DNA of 64,000 bases from the NCBI RefSeq assembly GCF_009604455.1, contig NZ_WEGL01000011.1, positions 1 to 64,000 of the forward strand, read 5' to 3'. The DNA is from Streptomyces sp. RB17. GTDB taxonomy: Bacteria > Actinomycetota > Actinomycetes > Streptomycetales > Streptomycetaceae. The translations under genes and the position numbers were made by a program. Positions 1 through 7,054 of the stretch are shown here, piece by piece (positions within the stretch are counted from its first letter, which is position 1; each line of letters starts with the position of its first letter). The notes under the pieces are model-generated. The model had not been told where the DNA came from, did not search any database, and was given only the letters and a program-made list of their open reading frames with translations.

Positions 1-131
1 CCAGGCCCTCGGCCACCAAGTCGCGCTCAGCCCAGCATCAGCCTGACCCTCCCGTCTCACGCCATCCGGTCCGCAAGCGGCCCGGATGCTGCCGCCTGCC
101 CTCCCGCACATCGATTTTCCGATCAGCCGCG

Positions 132-458
132 ATGGACGACCTGACGGAGATGCTGAAGGGCACGCTCGAAGGCTGCGTGCTCGAAATCATCGGCAGCGAG
201 GAGACCTACGGGTACGCCATCACGCGCCGGCTGAACGAACTCGGCTTCGCCGATGTCATCGAGGGGACGGTGTACACCATCCTGCTGCGACTGGAGAGGA
301 AAGGACTCGTCCAGGTCACGAAACGACCATCCGAGGTGGGCCCGCCGCGCAAGTTCTACGCACTCAACGACGCCGGACGCGAGGAACTCGCGGCGTTCTG
401 GGCGAAATGGCAGTACGTCTCATCACGCATCGACAGGCTCAAGGAGGGCGGGAGATGA
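132..458 (+). CDS. PadR-family transcriptional regulator
   Basis: The 108-residue protein is a small winged-helix repressor of the PadR type. Residues about 8-80 show the family pattern: a helix with LKGTLEGCVLEII, the YGYAI motif, then a wing around GTVYTILLRLERKGLV and RKFYALNDAGREEL. It presumably binds DNA as a dimer near its own promoter. The ATG at 132 fits the family start. Its stop overlaps the ATG of the next gene (ATGA at 455-458), so it is translationally coupled to two DUF1048 proteins, a common actinobacterial arrangement. The ligand cannot be told from sequence. Confidence 0.9.
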   Translation: MDDLTEMLKGTLEGCVLEIIGSEETYGYAITRRLNELGFADVIEGTVYTILLRLERKGLVQVTKRPSEVGPPRKFYALNDAGREELAAFWAKWQYVSSRIDRLKEGGR

Positions 459-811
459 ACTTCTGGGAGACCATCACAGGCAGCGATCTCACCAGGGAAT
501 GGAAGGCGTTCGAAGCCCGGGCCGAGGTTCTGCCGGACGACTACCGGGCGGCGTGGGAACAGATCAAGGGCCATCTCTTCCCCTACGCGGGCTTCACCGG
601 CCGCAACCTGATGCCGATCCTCGACGCCGCCCTGGGGCTGCTCGAAGAAACAGCGGCGGACGGGCAGAGCATCCACGAGGTGCTCGGTGACGACATCCCG
701 GGCTTTTGTACGGCGCTGGCCGGCGGAGAGGGGGCCCGGACCTATCGCGACCGGTGGCGCGAGCAGTTGAACAGGAACGTCGCCAGGAAATTGAGCCGGC
801 TGGGAGGCTGA
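455..811 (+). CDS. DUF1048 family protein (first of pair)
   Basis: A 118-residue soluble protein beginning MNFWETITGSDL. It has the DUF1048 pattern: a charged N-terminal helix, a mid-region helix ending in LGLLEETAADGQSIHEVLGDD, and a C-terminal RTYRDRWREQLN segment. The start at 455 overlaps the PadR stop and gives the family length; longer readings upstream lie inside the padR gene in another frame. DUF1048 genes usually sit beside padR genes. Their biochemical role is not established. Confidence 0.85.
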   Translation: MNFWETITGSDLTREWKAFEARAEVLPDDYRAAWEQIKGHLFPYAGFTGRNLMPILDAALGLLEETAADGQSIHEVLGDDIPGFCTALAGGEGARTYRDRWREQLNRNVARKLSRLGG

Positions 812-812
812 C

Positions 813-1139
813 GTGGGCATCCAGGACATCATCGAGGGCAAGAAGCAGTGGCGGGCGCACATGGCTCGGGTCAAGGCGCTCCCGCCGGACAACCAGATCG
901 TCTACAAGGAGATGCAGAGGTACCTGTTCAAGGTCGGACCGATCGACCTGCCTGACGGGCGCCTGCTCCCCGGGATCGTCGAGTTCTTCGAGGAGGGCGT
1001 CGCGGCCGGCAAGGGAGTCTTGGAACTCATCGGCAACGACGTCGCCGCCTTCTGCGATGACCTGGTCAAGGACTCGCGCACCTACGCGGATGTCTATCAG
1101 GAGTCCATCAGCGGGAATCCCGGCACGGACGAGAAGTAA
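813..1139 (+). CDS. DUF1048 family protein (second of pair)
   Basis: A 108-residue paralogue of the preceding gene, starting with GTG at 813, two bases after its stop. The shared features are an early basic helix (EGKKQWRAHMARVKALP), a YKEMQRYLF segment, and GVLELIGNDVAAFCDDLVKDSRTY, matching the VLGDD...RTYRDRW part of the first copy. It is the third gene of a tight padR operon. Function unknown. Bases 1140-1347 after it show no convincing gene. Confidence 0.85.
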   Translation: MGIQDIIEGKKQWRAHMARVKALPPDNQIVYKEMQRYLFKVGPIDLPDGRLLPGIVEFFEEGVAAGKGVLELIGNDVAAFCDDLVKDSRTYADVYQESISGNPGTDEK

Positions 1140-1347
1140 CACCCGTCGTCATTCAGCCAGTAGGCGTAAGCTCGCATGACGCCTGGCGAGCTGAGTAGCT
1201 TGCCAGCGCGTCGGCAGACCCGGGCTCTCCCCGACCTGCGCGAGCCCCCAACCACGCATCGTGCCAGGCCCCGTGACCTGCACGAATGACGATGAAACTT
1301 CCTCAATGTGCCTCGGGGTGCAACAAGATCAGATAGCGTGCGCGGCT

Positions 1348-1935
1348 ATGGGTGAGCTGATAGTGATCAGGCACGGCCAGACCGAGTGGAGCCTGTCGGG
1401 CCAACATGCCGGCCGGACCGACGTGCGGCTGACCGACGCGGGTGAGGCGGCGGCAAGGGCTCTGGCACCGAGGCTGGCGCGCCGCCATCTGGTCGCTGTG
1501 TTCAGCAGCCCGCTGAGCCGCGCCATGCGAACAGCCGAGCTGGCCGGCCTGACCAGCGCCAAGCCCGATCCCGACCTGTTGGAATGGGACTACGGCGGCT
1601 ACGAGGGCCTGACTGCCGAGCAGATCCGCGAGTCGCGGCCGGGCTGGGACCTGTGGCGGGACGGCGTCATTCCCGGCGACGCCGATCATCCCGGCGAGCA
1701 GCTCCAGCAGGTGGCCGCGCGCACGGACGCGGTGCTGAACCGCATCCGTCCGCTGCTGAGCGATGGCGATGTCGCCGTCGTCGCACACGGCCACCTCGCC
1801 CGCGTGCTCACCGTGCGCTGGCTCGACCTCGACGCGTCCGCGAGCCGACTGCTCGGACACCCGCATCCGGGCACCCTCAGCTTCCTGGCCACCGAGGACG
1901 GGCAGCCGTTCATTTCCGCCTGGAACGTCCCGTAG
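1348..1935 (+). CDS. histidine phosphatase family protein
   Basis: A 195-residue member of the phosphoglycerate-mutase-like histidine phosphatases. The phospho-accepting motif RHGQT is at residues 8-12 (His9). FSSPLSRAMRTAEL follows near residue 50, LLEWDYGGYEGLT near 76, and VVAHGHLARVL carries the second catalytic His. The ATG at 1348 puts the catalytic motif at the normal distance from the N-terminus; an in-frame GTG at 1261 would add 29 unrelated residues. The substrate is unknown; small sugar phosphates or phosphoproteins are typical. Confidence 0.88.
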   Translation: MGELIVIRHGQTEWSLSGQHAGRTDVRLTDAGEAAARALAPRLARRHLVAVFSSPLSRAMRTAELAGLTSAKPDPDLLEWDYGGYEGLTAEQIRESRPGWDLWRDGVIPGDADHPGEQLQQVAARTDAVLNRIRPLLSDGDVAVVAHGHLARVLTVRWLDLDASASRLLGHPHPGTLSFLATEDGQPFISAWNVP

Positions 1936-1950
1936 CGCAAGCCCGCTGAC

Positions 1951-2090
1951 TCACAGCTGACTCGAGAGTCGCCGGAAGTAGATGAGCGCCGCGGCGAGGC
2001 CAACGAAGGCAAGGAAGTGCTCGGCCTTGCGTGCGTAGCGGCGGTGGAGCCTGCGGCATCCGGCGAGCCAGGAGGTTGGGTCGGCCGCGT
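1951..2090 (-). pseudogene. IS5-family transposase C-terminal remnant
   Basis: Read on the minus strand, this stretch ends with CRRLHRRYARKAEHFLAF and then VGLAAALIYFRRL before a TGA. This is the C-terminal tail typical of IS5-group DDE transposases. Nothing upstream continues it, so only about 45 codons survive. It abuts a truncated TrkA-like gene on the other strand and probably marks the insertion and deletion that destroyed that gene. Confidence 0.75.
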
Positions 2091-2099
2091 GGCGAGGTG

Positions 2100-2422
2100 C
2101 CTGCCGGTGGAGCGGGGCTCACTGCTGTTCACCTGCGCGGACGTGGCCGGTCACCCGGAGCTGGAGCGGCGCGCGGTGCACAAGGCGTTACGGGAGAACG
2201 AGTGAGCAGGTAATCGCGGTCGGAGCCCCCGGTCCTTCGGCGGCCCCGTCCTCCTTGGACACCCTCACCGGGCCTCGCCTCGACGGCTCCGGCTTCGACT
2301 GGCGTCCAGCGCAGGGCCGGGCGCTGCGGGCCGGCGACCGGGTGGTGCTGGCGACCACGCGGCGGGGGCTGGACATCCTGATGACGGGCGTGCAGCCGCA
2401 TCCCTCGGGCCGACGGGACTGA
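2100..2422 (+). pseudogene. TrkA/RCK-like potassium protein, 3' fragment with frameshift
   Basis: Two frames read on from one another. Frame 1 gives PVERGSLLFTCADVAGHPE and LERRAVHKALRENE, then stops at 2203-2205. Frame 2 takes over at once with QVIAVGAPGPSA and later GFDWRPAQGRALRAGDRVV and LATTRRGL, ending at 2420-2422. The pattern (VER..L.. then RVIAV.. then GD.VV.ATRRGL) is that of the RCK/TrkA-C half of NAD-binding K+ channel proteins. The 5' part is missing, ending at the IS5 scrap. It is a truncated, frameshifted pseudogene next to other potassium genes. Confidence 0.6.
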
Positions 2423-2438
2423 GGAGGCACCGGAAGCA

Positions 2439-3032
2439 TCACTCCAGTCCGGATGCCTTGAACACGGCCAGCGCGGTCTCGCGGTCCATGCGGGTCGAGA
2501 GTCGGCGCAGCGCGGTCTGTCCGCACAGCAGTAGACCGTCGGCCGCAGCCTTCCGGGCACCCGCCTCGAAGCGGTGCCACAGGTCCGCGTTGTTCACCAG
2601 GACGACGGGATCGATCACGACGCGCGCGCCGAAGGCGTCACGCAGCACGAGCCGTTGGGAGACACCGTCCAGGCAGCGCACGGACACCAGCACATCGGTG
2701 CGGACCCGGCGCTCGCGCAGCAGCCACCGTGCGGCCAGCCAGTCCTCACCGGCCGAGACACGGGCGGGAAACAGCACGACGAACAGCAGCAGAGCCAGCG
2801 CGAGCCACAACAGGCCACGCCAGAACGTGAACCGGCCCGAGCCCCAGTCGACGAGCAGGAGCAGGGTGAGCAGCACGCCCGCGCACCGGGCGGCATCCCT
2901 CACGTCCCACGCCCAACGGCGGTCGTACACCGCGCCCGTGGATGATTCTGCGCGAGCGCCGACCGGTGACCTGCGCGCTCTCTCGCGGCGTCCCATACCG
3001 GTGACGGTAGAGACCCGACGGGCCGGATCCAC
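2439..3032 (-). CDS. hypothetical membrane protein
   Basis: A 197-residue protein I cannot assign. It has an Arg-rich N-terminus, then two adjacent hydrophobic spans (residues about 50-62 and 70-88, GLLWLALALLLFVVLFPARV), then a soluble C-terminal half with VSVRCLDGVSQRLVLRDAFG and VVIDPVVLVNNADLWHRFEAG. A short hairpin anchor plus a beta-rich cytosolic domain is the likely layout. ATG at 2996 is an alternative start that removes 12 residues. It is divergent from the permease at 3207, and the shared upstream region carries a KdpE-like repeat. Confidence 0.6.
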   Translation of the reverse strand: MDPARRVSTVTGMGRRERARRSPVGARAESSTGAVYDRRWAWDVRDAARCAGVLLTLLLLVDWGSGRFTFWRGLLWLALALLLFVVLFPARVSAGEDWLAARWLLRERRVRTDVLVSVRCLDGVSQRLVLRDAFGARVVIDPVVLVNNADLWHRFEAGARKAAADGLLLCGQTALRRLSTRMDRETALAVFKASGLE

Positions 3033-3038
3033 GCATTT

Positions 3039-3083
3039 TGATGGGGCTCTGATGGCACATGCCCGTCAAGGTGCCGTCAAGGT
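3039..3083. promoter_or_regulatory. KdpE-like operator repeat upstream of permease
   Basis: CCGTCAAGGT occurs twice, at 3063-3072 and 3074-3083, exactly 11 bp apart, the spacing expected for tandem OmpR-family subunits. Just upstream, TGATGG also occurs twice at 11 bp (3039 and 3050). The same half-site recurs in the kdpF, 14.0-kb and 15.9-kb intergenic regions. Binding by KdpE is an inference. Confidence 0.5.
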
Positions 3084-3206
3084 CGGTCGCATGAGCGCGA
3101 AGATCCCGCAAGGAACGGCCGAACACCGTCGGAAACGGTCAGAGCCTGAGTGCACCGCGCACATGGCGATCCCGCTGTGCGGCACTTGACGAAGGAGCAT
3201 GCCCCC

Positions 3207-5048
3207 ATGACCGTCCTGAGCACCGAGCCGGATGCCGTCCCCGCCGGCGAGGAACCGCCTGATGCCGGCGAACGCCAACGGCTGACCGCCGTCACGGGGC
3301 TCGCGGCGCTGTCCCTGGACGCGATGGCGTCGGTGGCTTATGGCCCGGAGGCGATCGTGCTGGTGCTGGCCGGCGTGGGCGCGCGCGGCCTCGGCTTCAC
3401 GCTGCCGGTGACGCTGGTCATCGCCGGCCTGCTGGCGGTGCTGGTGGCGTCGTACCGGCAGGTGATTGCGGCCTTCCCGGACGGCGGGGGCTCCTACGCG
3501 GTAGCGAAGGCGCATCTGGGGCCGCGGACCAGCCTGGTGGCGGCGGCCTCGCTGATCCTGGACTACGTCCTCAACGTCGCCGTGGCGGTCACGGCGGGCG
3601 TGGCCGCGCTGACGTCCGCGTTCCCCGCGCTGTACGGCGACCGGATGTGGCTGTGCCTGGCGGTGCTCGCGCTGATCACGGGGGTGAACCTGCGGGGGAT
3701 CGTGGAGTCGGCGAAGGCGTTCATCGTGCCGACGGCCGTCTTCGTGGGCGCTATCTTCGTGCTGATCGGCGTTGGTCTGTTCCGCTCCGAGCCGGTCAGT
3801 ACGGCGACGGCTGCCGGGCACGCGTCGGTCGTCGCGGACAACGCGACCAGTGTCGGCGCGCTGCTCCTGCTGAAAGCATTCGCCTCCGGGTGCTCCGCCC
3901 TGACCGGCGTCGAGGCTATCGCCAACGCCGTACCCTCCTTCCGCGTCCCGCGCGTGCAGCGGGCTCAGCGTGCGGAGGTCGCGCTCGGTGCCGTACTCGG
4001 TGTGATGCTGATCGGTCTGGCGGTGCTGATCGGGCGCTTCCACCTCCAGCCGGTGGCGGGCGTCACGGTTCTCGCTCAGCTCGCGGATGCCTCGCTGGGC
4101 CACAACTGGGCTTTCTACGTCATCCAGTTCGCGACGATGATCCTTCTGGCGCTGTCGGCGAACACGTCCTTCGGTGGGCTGCCGGTGCTGCTGAAGCTGC
4201 TGGCACGCGACAACTATCTGCCGCACGTGTTCGCGTTGAAGGCCGACCGTCAGGTGCACCGGCACGGTGTGCTGGCGCTTGCCGTCGTTTCGGCCGCGCT
4301 GCTGGTCTTCTCCGGCGGTGACACCAACACCTTGGTGCCGATGTTCGCGATCGGTGTCTTCGTCGGCTTCACGATCGCCCAGGTGGGGATGGTCCGGCAC
4401 TGGCGGCTCGAGCGCGGTCGCGGCTGGCGCGGGAAGGTGCTGCTCAACGGCTTCGGTGCGCTGCTCACCGGTGTCTCAGCGGTCGTTGTCAGCGCGAGCA
4501 AGTTCGCGGAGGGTGCCTGGTTGATCGTGGTGGCGCTGCCGCTGCTGATCGCCGCCTTCGTCGCCGTCCACCGCGCCTACGACCGCATCGCCGAGCGACT
4601 CGGCCTGGGCCGCATCCCCGAGCCGCCGCACCGCGACCGCTCCCTGGTGATCGTGCCGGTGTCCTCGCTGTCCCGGCTCACCTCCGAGGCCCTGACCGCG
4701 GCTGCCTCCCTCGGCGACGAGGTCCGTGCCGTCACCGTCGGCTACCCGGACCCGGAGGACCGCACACAGCTGCACGCCCTGGAGCGAGCCTGGACCGAGT
4801 GGGACCCGGGCGTGCCCCTGGTGCGGCTGTCCTGCGCGCGGCGCAGTCTGGGCCGCCCGATCGCCGCGTACGTCCGTGAGGTGGCCGCAGCCGAGCCGGC
4901 CACGCGAATCACGGTGCTGATCCCGGAGGTCGAGCCGGAGCGGCTGTGGCAGCGGCTGCTGCAGAACCAGCGGGGCGCGCTCGTCGCGCACGCCGTGCGG
5001 CGGGAGACGGACGCGGTGATCTGCCGGCTCCGCTTCCGGCTGCTCTGA
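3207..5048 (+). CDS. APC-superfamily permease with cytosolic tail
   Basis: A 613-residue membrane transporter. The start at ATG 3207 is chosen because GAAGGAG sits about nine bases upstream; an in-frame start at 3150 lacks this. After a short N-terminus, about 12 hydrophobic segments follow, beginning LSLDAMASVAYGPEAIVLVL and LPVTLVIAGLLAVLVASY, the APC amino-acid/cation permease layout. The last 140 residues (from about 475) are soluble and resemble the universal-stress-like tails of some actinobacterial permeases. Position next to kdp and the shared repeat suggest a role in K+ or osmotic homeostasis, but the substrate is unknown. Confidence 0.8.
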   Translation: MTVLSTEPDAVPAGEEPPDAGERQRLTAVTGLAALSLDAMASVAYGPEAIVLVLAGVGARGLGFTLPVTLVIAGLLAVLVASYRQVIAAFPDGGGSYAVAKAHLGPRTSLVAAASLILDYVLNVAVAVTAGVAALTSAFPALYGDRMWLCLAVLALITGVNLRGIVESAKAFIVPTAVFVGAIFVLIGVGLFRSEPVSTATAAGHASVVADNATSVGALLLLKAFASGCSALTGVEAIANAVPSFRVPRVQRAQRAEVALGAVLGVMLIGLAVLIGRFHLQPVAGVTVLAQLADASLGHNWAFYVIQFATMILLALSANTSFGGLPVLLKLLARDNYLPHVFALKADRQVHRHGVLALAVVSAALLVFSGGDTNTLVPMFAIGVFVGFTIAQVGMVRHWRLERGRGWRGKVLLNGFGALLTGVSAVVVSASKFAEGAWLIVVALPLLIAAFVAVHRAYDRIAERLGLGRIPEPPHRDRSLVIVPVSSLSRLTSEALTAAASLGDEVRAVTVGYPDPEDRTQLHALERAWTEWDPGVPLVRLSCARRSLGRPIAAYVREVAAAEPATRITVLIPEVEPERLWQRLLQNQRGALVAHAVRRETDAVICRLRFRLL

Positions 5049-5084
5049 AGAGAAACACTCTGTTACTGGTCGGTAGGGATCGGC

Positions 5085-5136
5085 GGCCGTAAGAGTCCCG
5101 TCAAAGCCGTGGGCGAGGCCGTAAGAGGGCCGTCAA
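5085..5136. promoter_or_regulatory. duplicated KdpE-like operator upstream of kdp
   Basis: A 20-bp block occurs twice with two differences: GGCCGTAAGAGTCCCGTCAA at 5085-5104 and GGCCGTAAGAGGGCCGTCAA at 5117-5136. Within each block the half-sites CGTAA and CGTCAA lie 11 bp apart, and the blocks are 32 bp apart. It ends about 80 bp before the first small ORF of the kdp operon, a natural place for an activator site. Confidence 0.6.
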
Positions 5137-5214
5137 CGAGTGTCCAGATCCGGCCAGGGAGGCGGTTTCCTCTAACAGTCCTGTTCCACCCCCGAACCTC
5201 TTCAGGAGTTCGCG

Positions 5215-5298
5215 ATGGCCGATCTGGCCTTCGTCGTCACCGTGCTCGCGGGTTTCGCGCTGGTGGCCCTCGTCGCCAAGGGGGTGACGAAGCTGTGA
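5215..5298 (+). CDS. 27-residue membrane peptide preceding kdpF
   Basis: A very small ORF: MADLAFVVTVLAGFALVALV followed by AKGVTKL. It is a single hydrophobic helix with a Lys-rich end. AGGAG lies at a proper distance upstream (about 5203-5207), and its TGA overlaps the GTG of kdpF, so the two are translationally coupled. It resembles KdpF in size and topology and may be a second single-span subunit or regulator. No function is known to me. Confidence 0.65.
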   Translation: MADLAFVVTVLAGFALVALVAKGVTKL

Positions 5299-5384
5299 CC
5301 GCCGAGAACGTCGTCGGCCTGGTCGTGGCCGTCGCCCTGCTGGGCTATCTCGTCCTCGCCCTGATCTTCCCGGAGAGGTTCTGA
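5295..5384 (+). CDS. kdpF: KdpF, K+-transporting ATPase small subunit
   Basis: A 29-residue peptide starting with GTG at 5295: one transmembrane helix (VVGLVVAVALLGYLVLALIF) ending PERF, the hallmark KdpF tail. KdpF stabilises the KdpABC complex in the membrane. It overlaps the preceding 27-residue ORF and is 8 bp from kdpA. Confidence 0.9.
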   Translation: MTAENVVGLVVAVALLGYLVLALIFPERF

Positions 5385-5392
5385 GCACAGAC

Positions 5393-7054
5393 ATGAGTCC
5401 AGACGTCGCAGGCTTCCTCCAGCTGCTCGCCCTCATAGGCGCACTGGCGCTCGCCTACATCCCGCTCGGCACCTACATGGCCAAGGTCTACTCCTCGAAG
5501 AAGCACCTGCGGGTGGAGAAGTGGATCTACCGGGCCATCGGTGCCAATCCCGACGCCGAGATGACCTGGCCCGCGTATCTGCGCGGTCTGCTGGCCTTCT
5601 CCGCCGTCAGCGTGCTCTTCCTGTACCTGCTGCAGCGGCTGCAGGGCGTGCTGCCCGGCTCGATGGGCTTCTCGTCGGTGAACCCGGCGCAGTCGTTCAA
5701 CACGGCCGTGTCGTTCGTGACCAACACGAACTGGCAGTCGTACTACGGCGAGCAGACCATGGGTCACGTCGTACAGACCGCCGGTCTCGCCGTGCAGAAC
5801 TTCGTCTCCGCCGCCGTCGGGATCGCCGTCGCCGTGGCGCTCGTACGCGGTTTCGCGCGCTCGCGTACCGGTGAACTGGGCAACTTCTGGTCGGACTTGG
5901 TGCGCGGCACGCTGCGCATCCTGGTGCCGGGCGCCGCAATCGCGGCGATCATCCTCGTGGCATGTGGGGCGATCCAGAACTTCTCCGGCATCCACGAGGT
6001 CGGTCAGTTCATGGGCGGCTCGCAGCAGTGGAACGGCGGTGCGGTCGCCTCTCAGGAGGCGATCAAGGAGTTCGGGACGAACGGCGGCGGTTACTTCAAC
6101 GCCAACTCGGCCCACCCCTTCGAGAACCCGACCCCGTTCACCAACCTCTTCGAGATCTTCCTGATCCTGGTGATCCCTTTCTCGCTGACCCGCACCTTCG
6201 GCGTGATGGTCGGCAACGTGAAGCAGGGGTACGCGATCCTCGCCACGATGGTCACCATCTGGCTGGGCTTCACCGTCCTGATGATGTGGACCGAGTTCGC
6301 CCACCACGGCGCCGCGCTCCAGGTGGCGGGCGGTGCGATGGAGGGCAAGGAGACGCGCTTCGGCGTCGGTTCGTCGTCGATCTTCGCGACCTCGACCACG
6401 CTGACCTCGACCGGTGCGGTGGACTCCTTCCACTCCTCCTTCACCGGGCTCGGCGGCGGGATCGCGATGCTGGGCATGATGCTGGGCGAGATCGCGCCCG
6501 GCGGCACCGGCTCCGGTCTCTACGGCATGCTGATCATGGCCGTGATCGCGGTGTTCATCGCCGGTCTGATGGTCGGCCGTACGCCCGAGTACCTGGGCAA
6601 GAAGATCGGCGGCCGCGAGATGAAGCTCGCCGCCTGCTACATCCTTGTCACGCCCGCGCTGGTGCTGGTGTTCACGGCGGCTTCCATGGCCCTGCCGACG
6701 CCTCCGCACTCGATGCTGAACTCCGGGGCGCACGGCTTCTCCGAGGTGCTGTACGCGTTCACGTCGGCGTCGAACAACAACGGCTCCGCCTTCGCCGGTC
6801 TGAACGCGAACACGGACTGGTACAACACCATGACCGGGCTCGCGATGCTGCTGGGCCGCTTCCTGCCGATGGTGTTCGTGCTGGCGCTGGCCGGCTCGCT
6901 CGCCGAGCAGACGCCGGTGCCGGTCACGGCCGGCACCCTGCGCACCGAGAAGCCGCTGTTCACCGGCCTGCTGGTCGGCGCGATCCTGATCATCACCGGT
7001 CTGACCTACTTCCCGGCCCTCGCGCTGGGCCCGCTCGCGGAAGGGCTGGCGTGA
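5393..7054 (+). CDS. kdpA: KdpA, potassium-binding channel-like subunit
   Basis: A 553-residue polytopic protein of normal KdpA length. It forms the K+ channel-like path of the Kdp pump. Recognisable selectivity-region sequences are SFVTNTNWQSYYGEQTMG, FGTNGGGYFNANSAHPFENP, FTGLGGGIAMLGMMLGEIAP and a late FTSASNNNGSAFAG loop. About ten membrane spans can be traced. The stop TGA (7052-7054) overlaps the ATG of kdpB. Confidence 0.97.
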   Translation: MSPDVAGFLQLLALIGALALAYIPLGTYMAKVYSSKKHLRVEKWIYRAIGANPDAEMTWPAYLRGLLAFSAVSVLFLYLLQRLQGVLPGSMGFSSVNPAQSFNTAVSFVTNTNWQSYYGEQTMGHVVQTAGLAVQNFVSAAVGIAVAVALVRGFARSRTGELGNFWSDLVRGTLRILVPGAAIAAIILVACGAIQNFSGIHEVGQFMGGSQQWNGGAVASQEAIKEFGTNGGGYFNANSAHPFENPTPFTNLFEIFLILVIPFSLTRTFGVMVGNVKQGYAILATMVTIWLGFTVLMMWTEFAHHGAALQVAGGAMEGKETRFGVGSSSIFATSTTLTSTGAVDSFHSSFTGLGGGIAMLGMMLGEIAPGGTGSGLYGMLIMAVIAVFIAGLMVGRTPEYLGKKIGGREMKLAACYILVTPALVLVFTAASMALPTPPHSMLNSGAHGFSEVLYAFTSASNNNGSAFAGLNANTDWYNTMTGLAMLLGRFLPMVFVLALAGSLAEQTPVPVTAGTLRTEKPLFTGLLVGAILIITGLTYFPALALGPLAEGLA

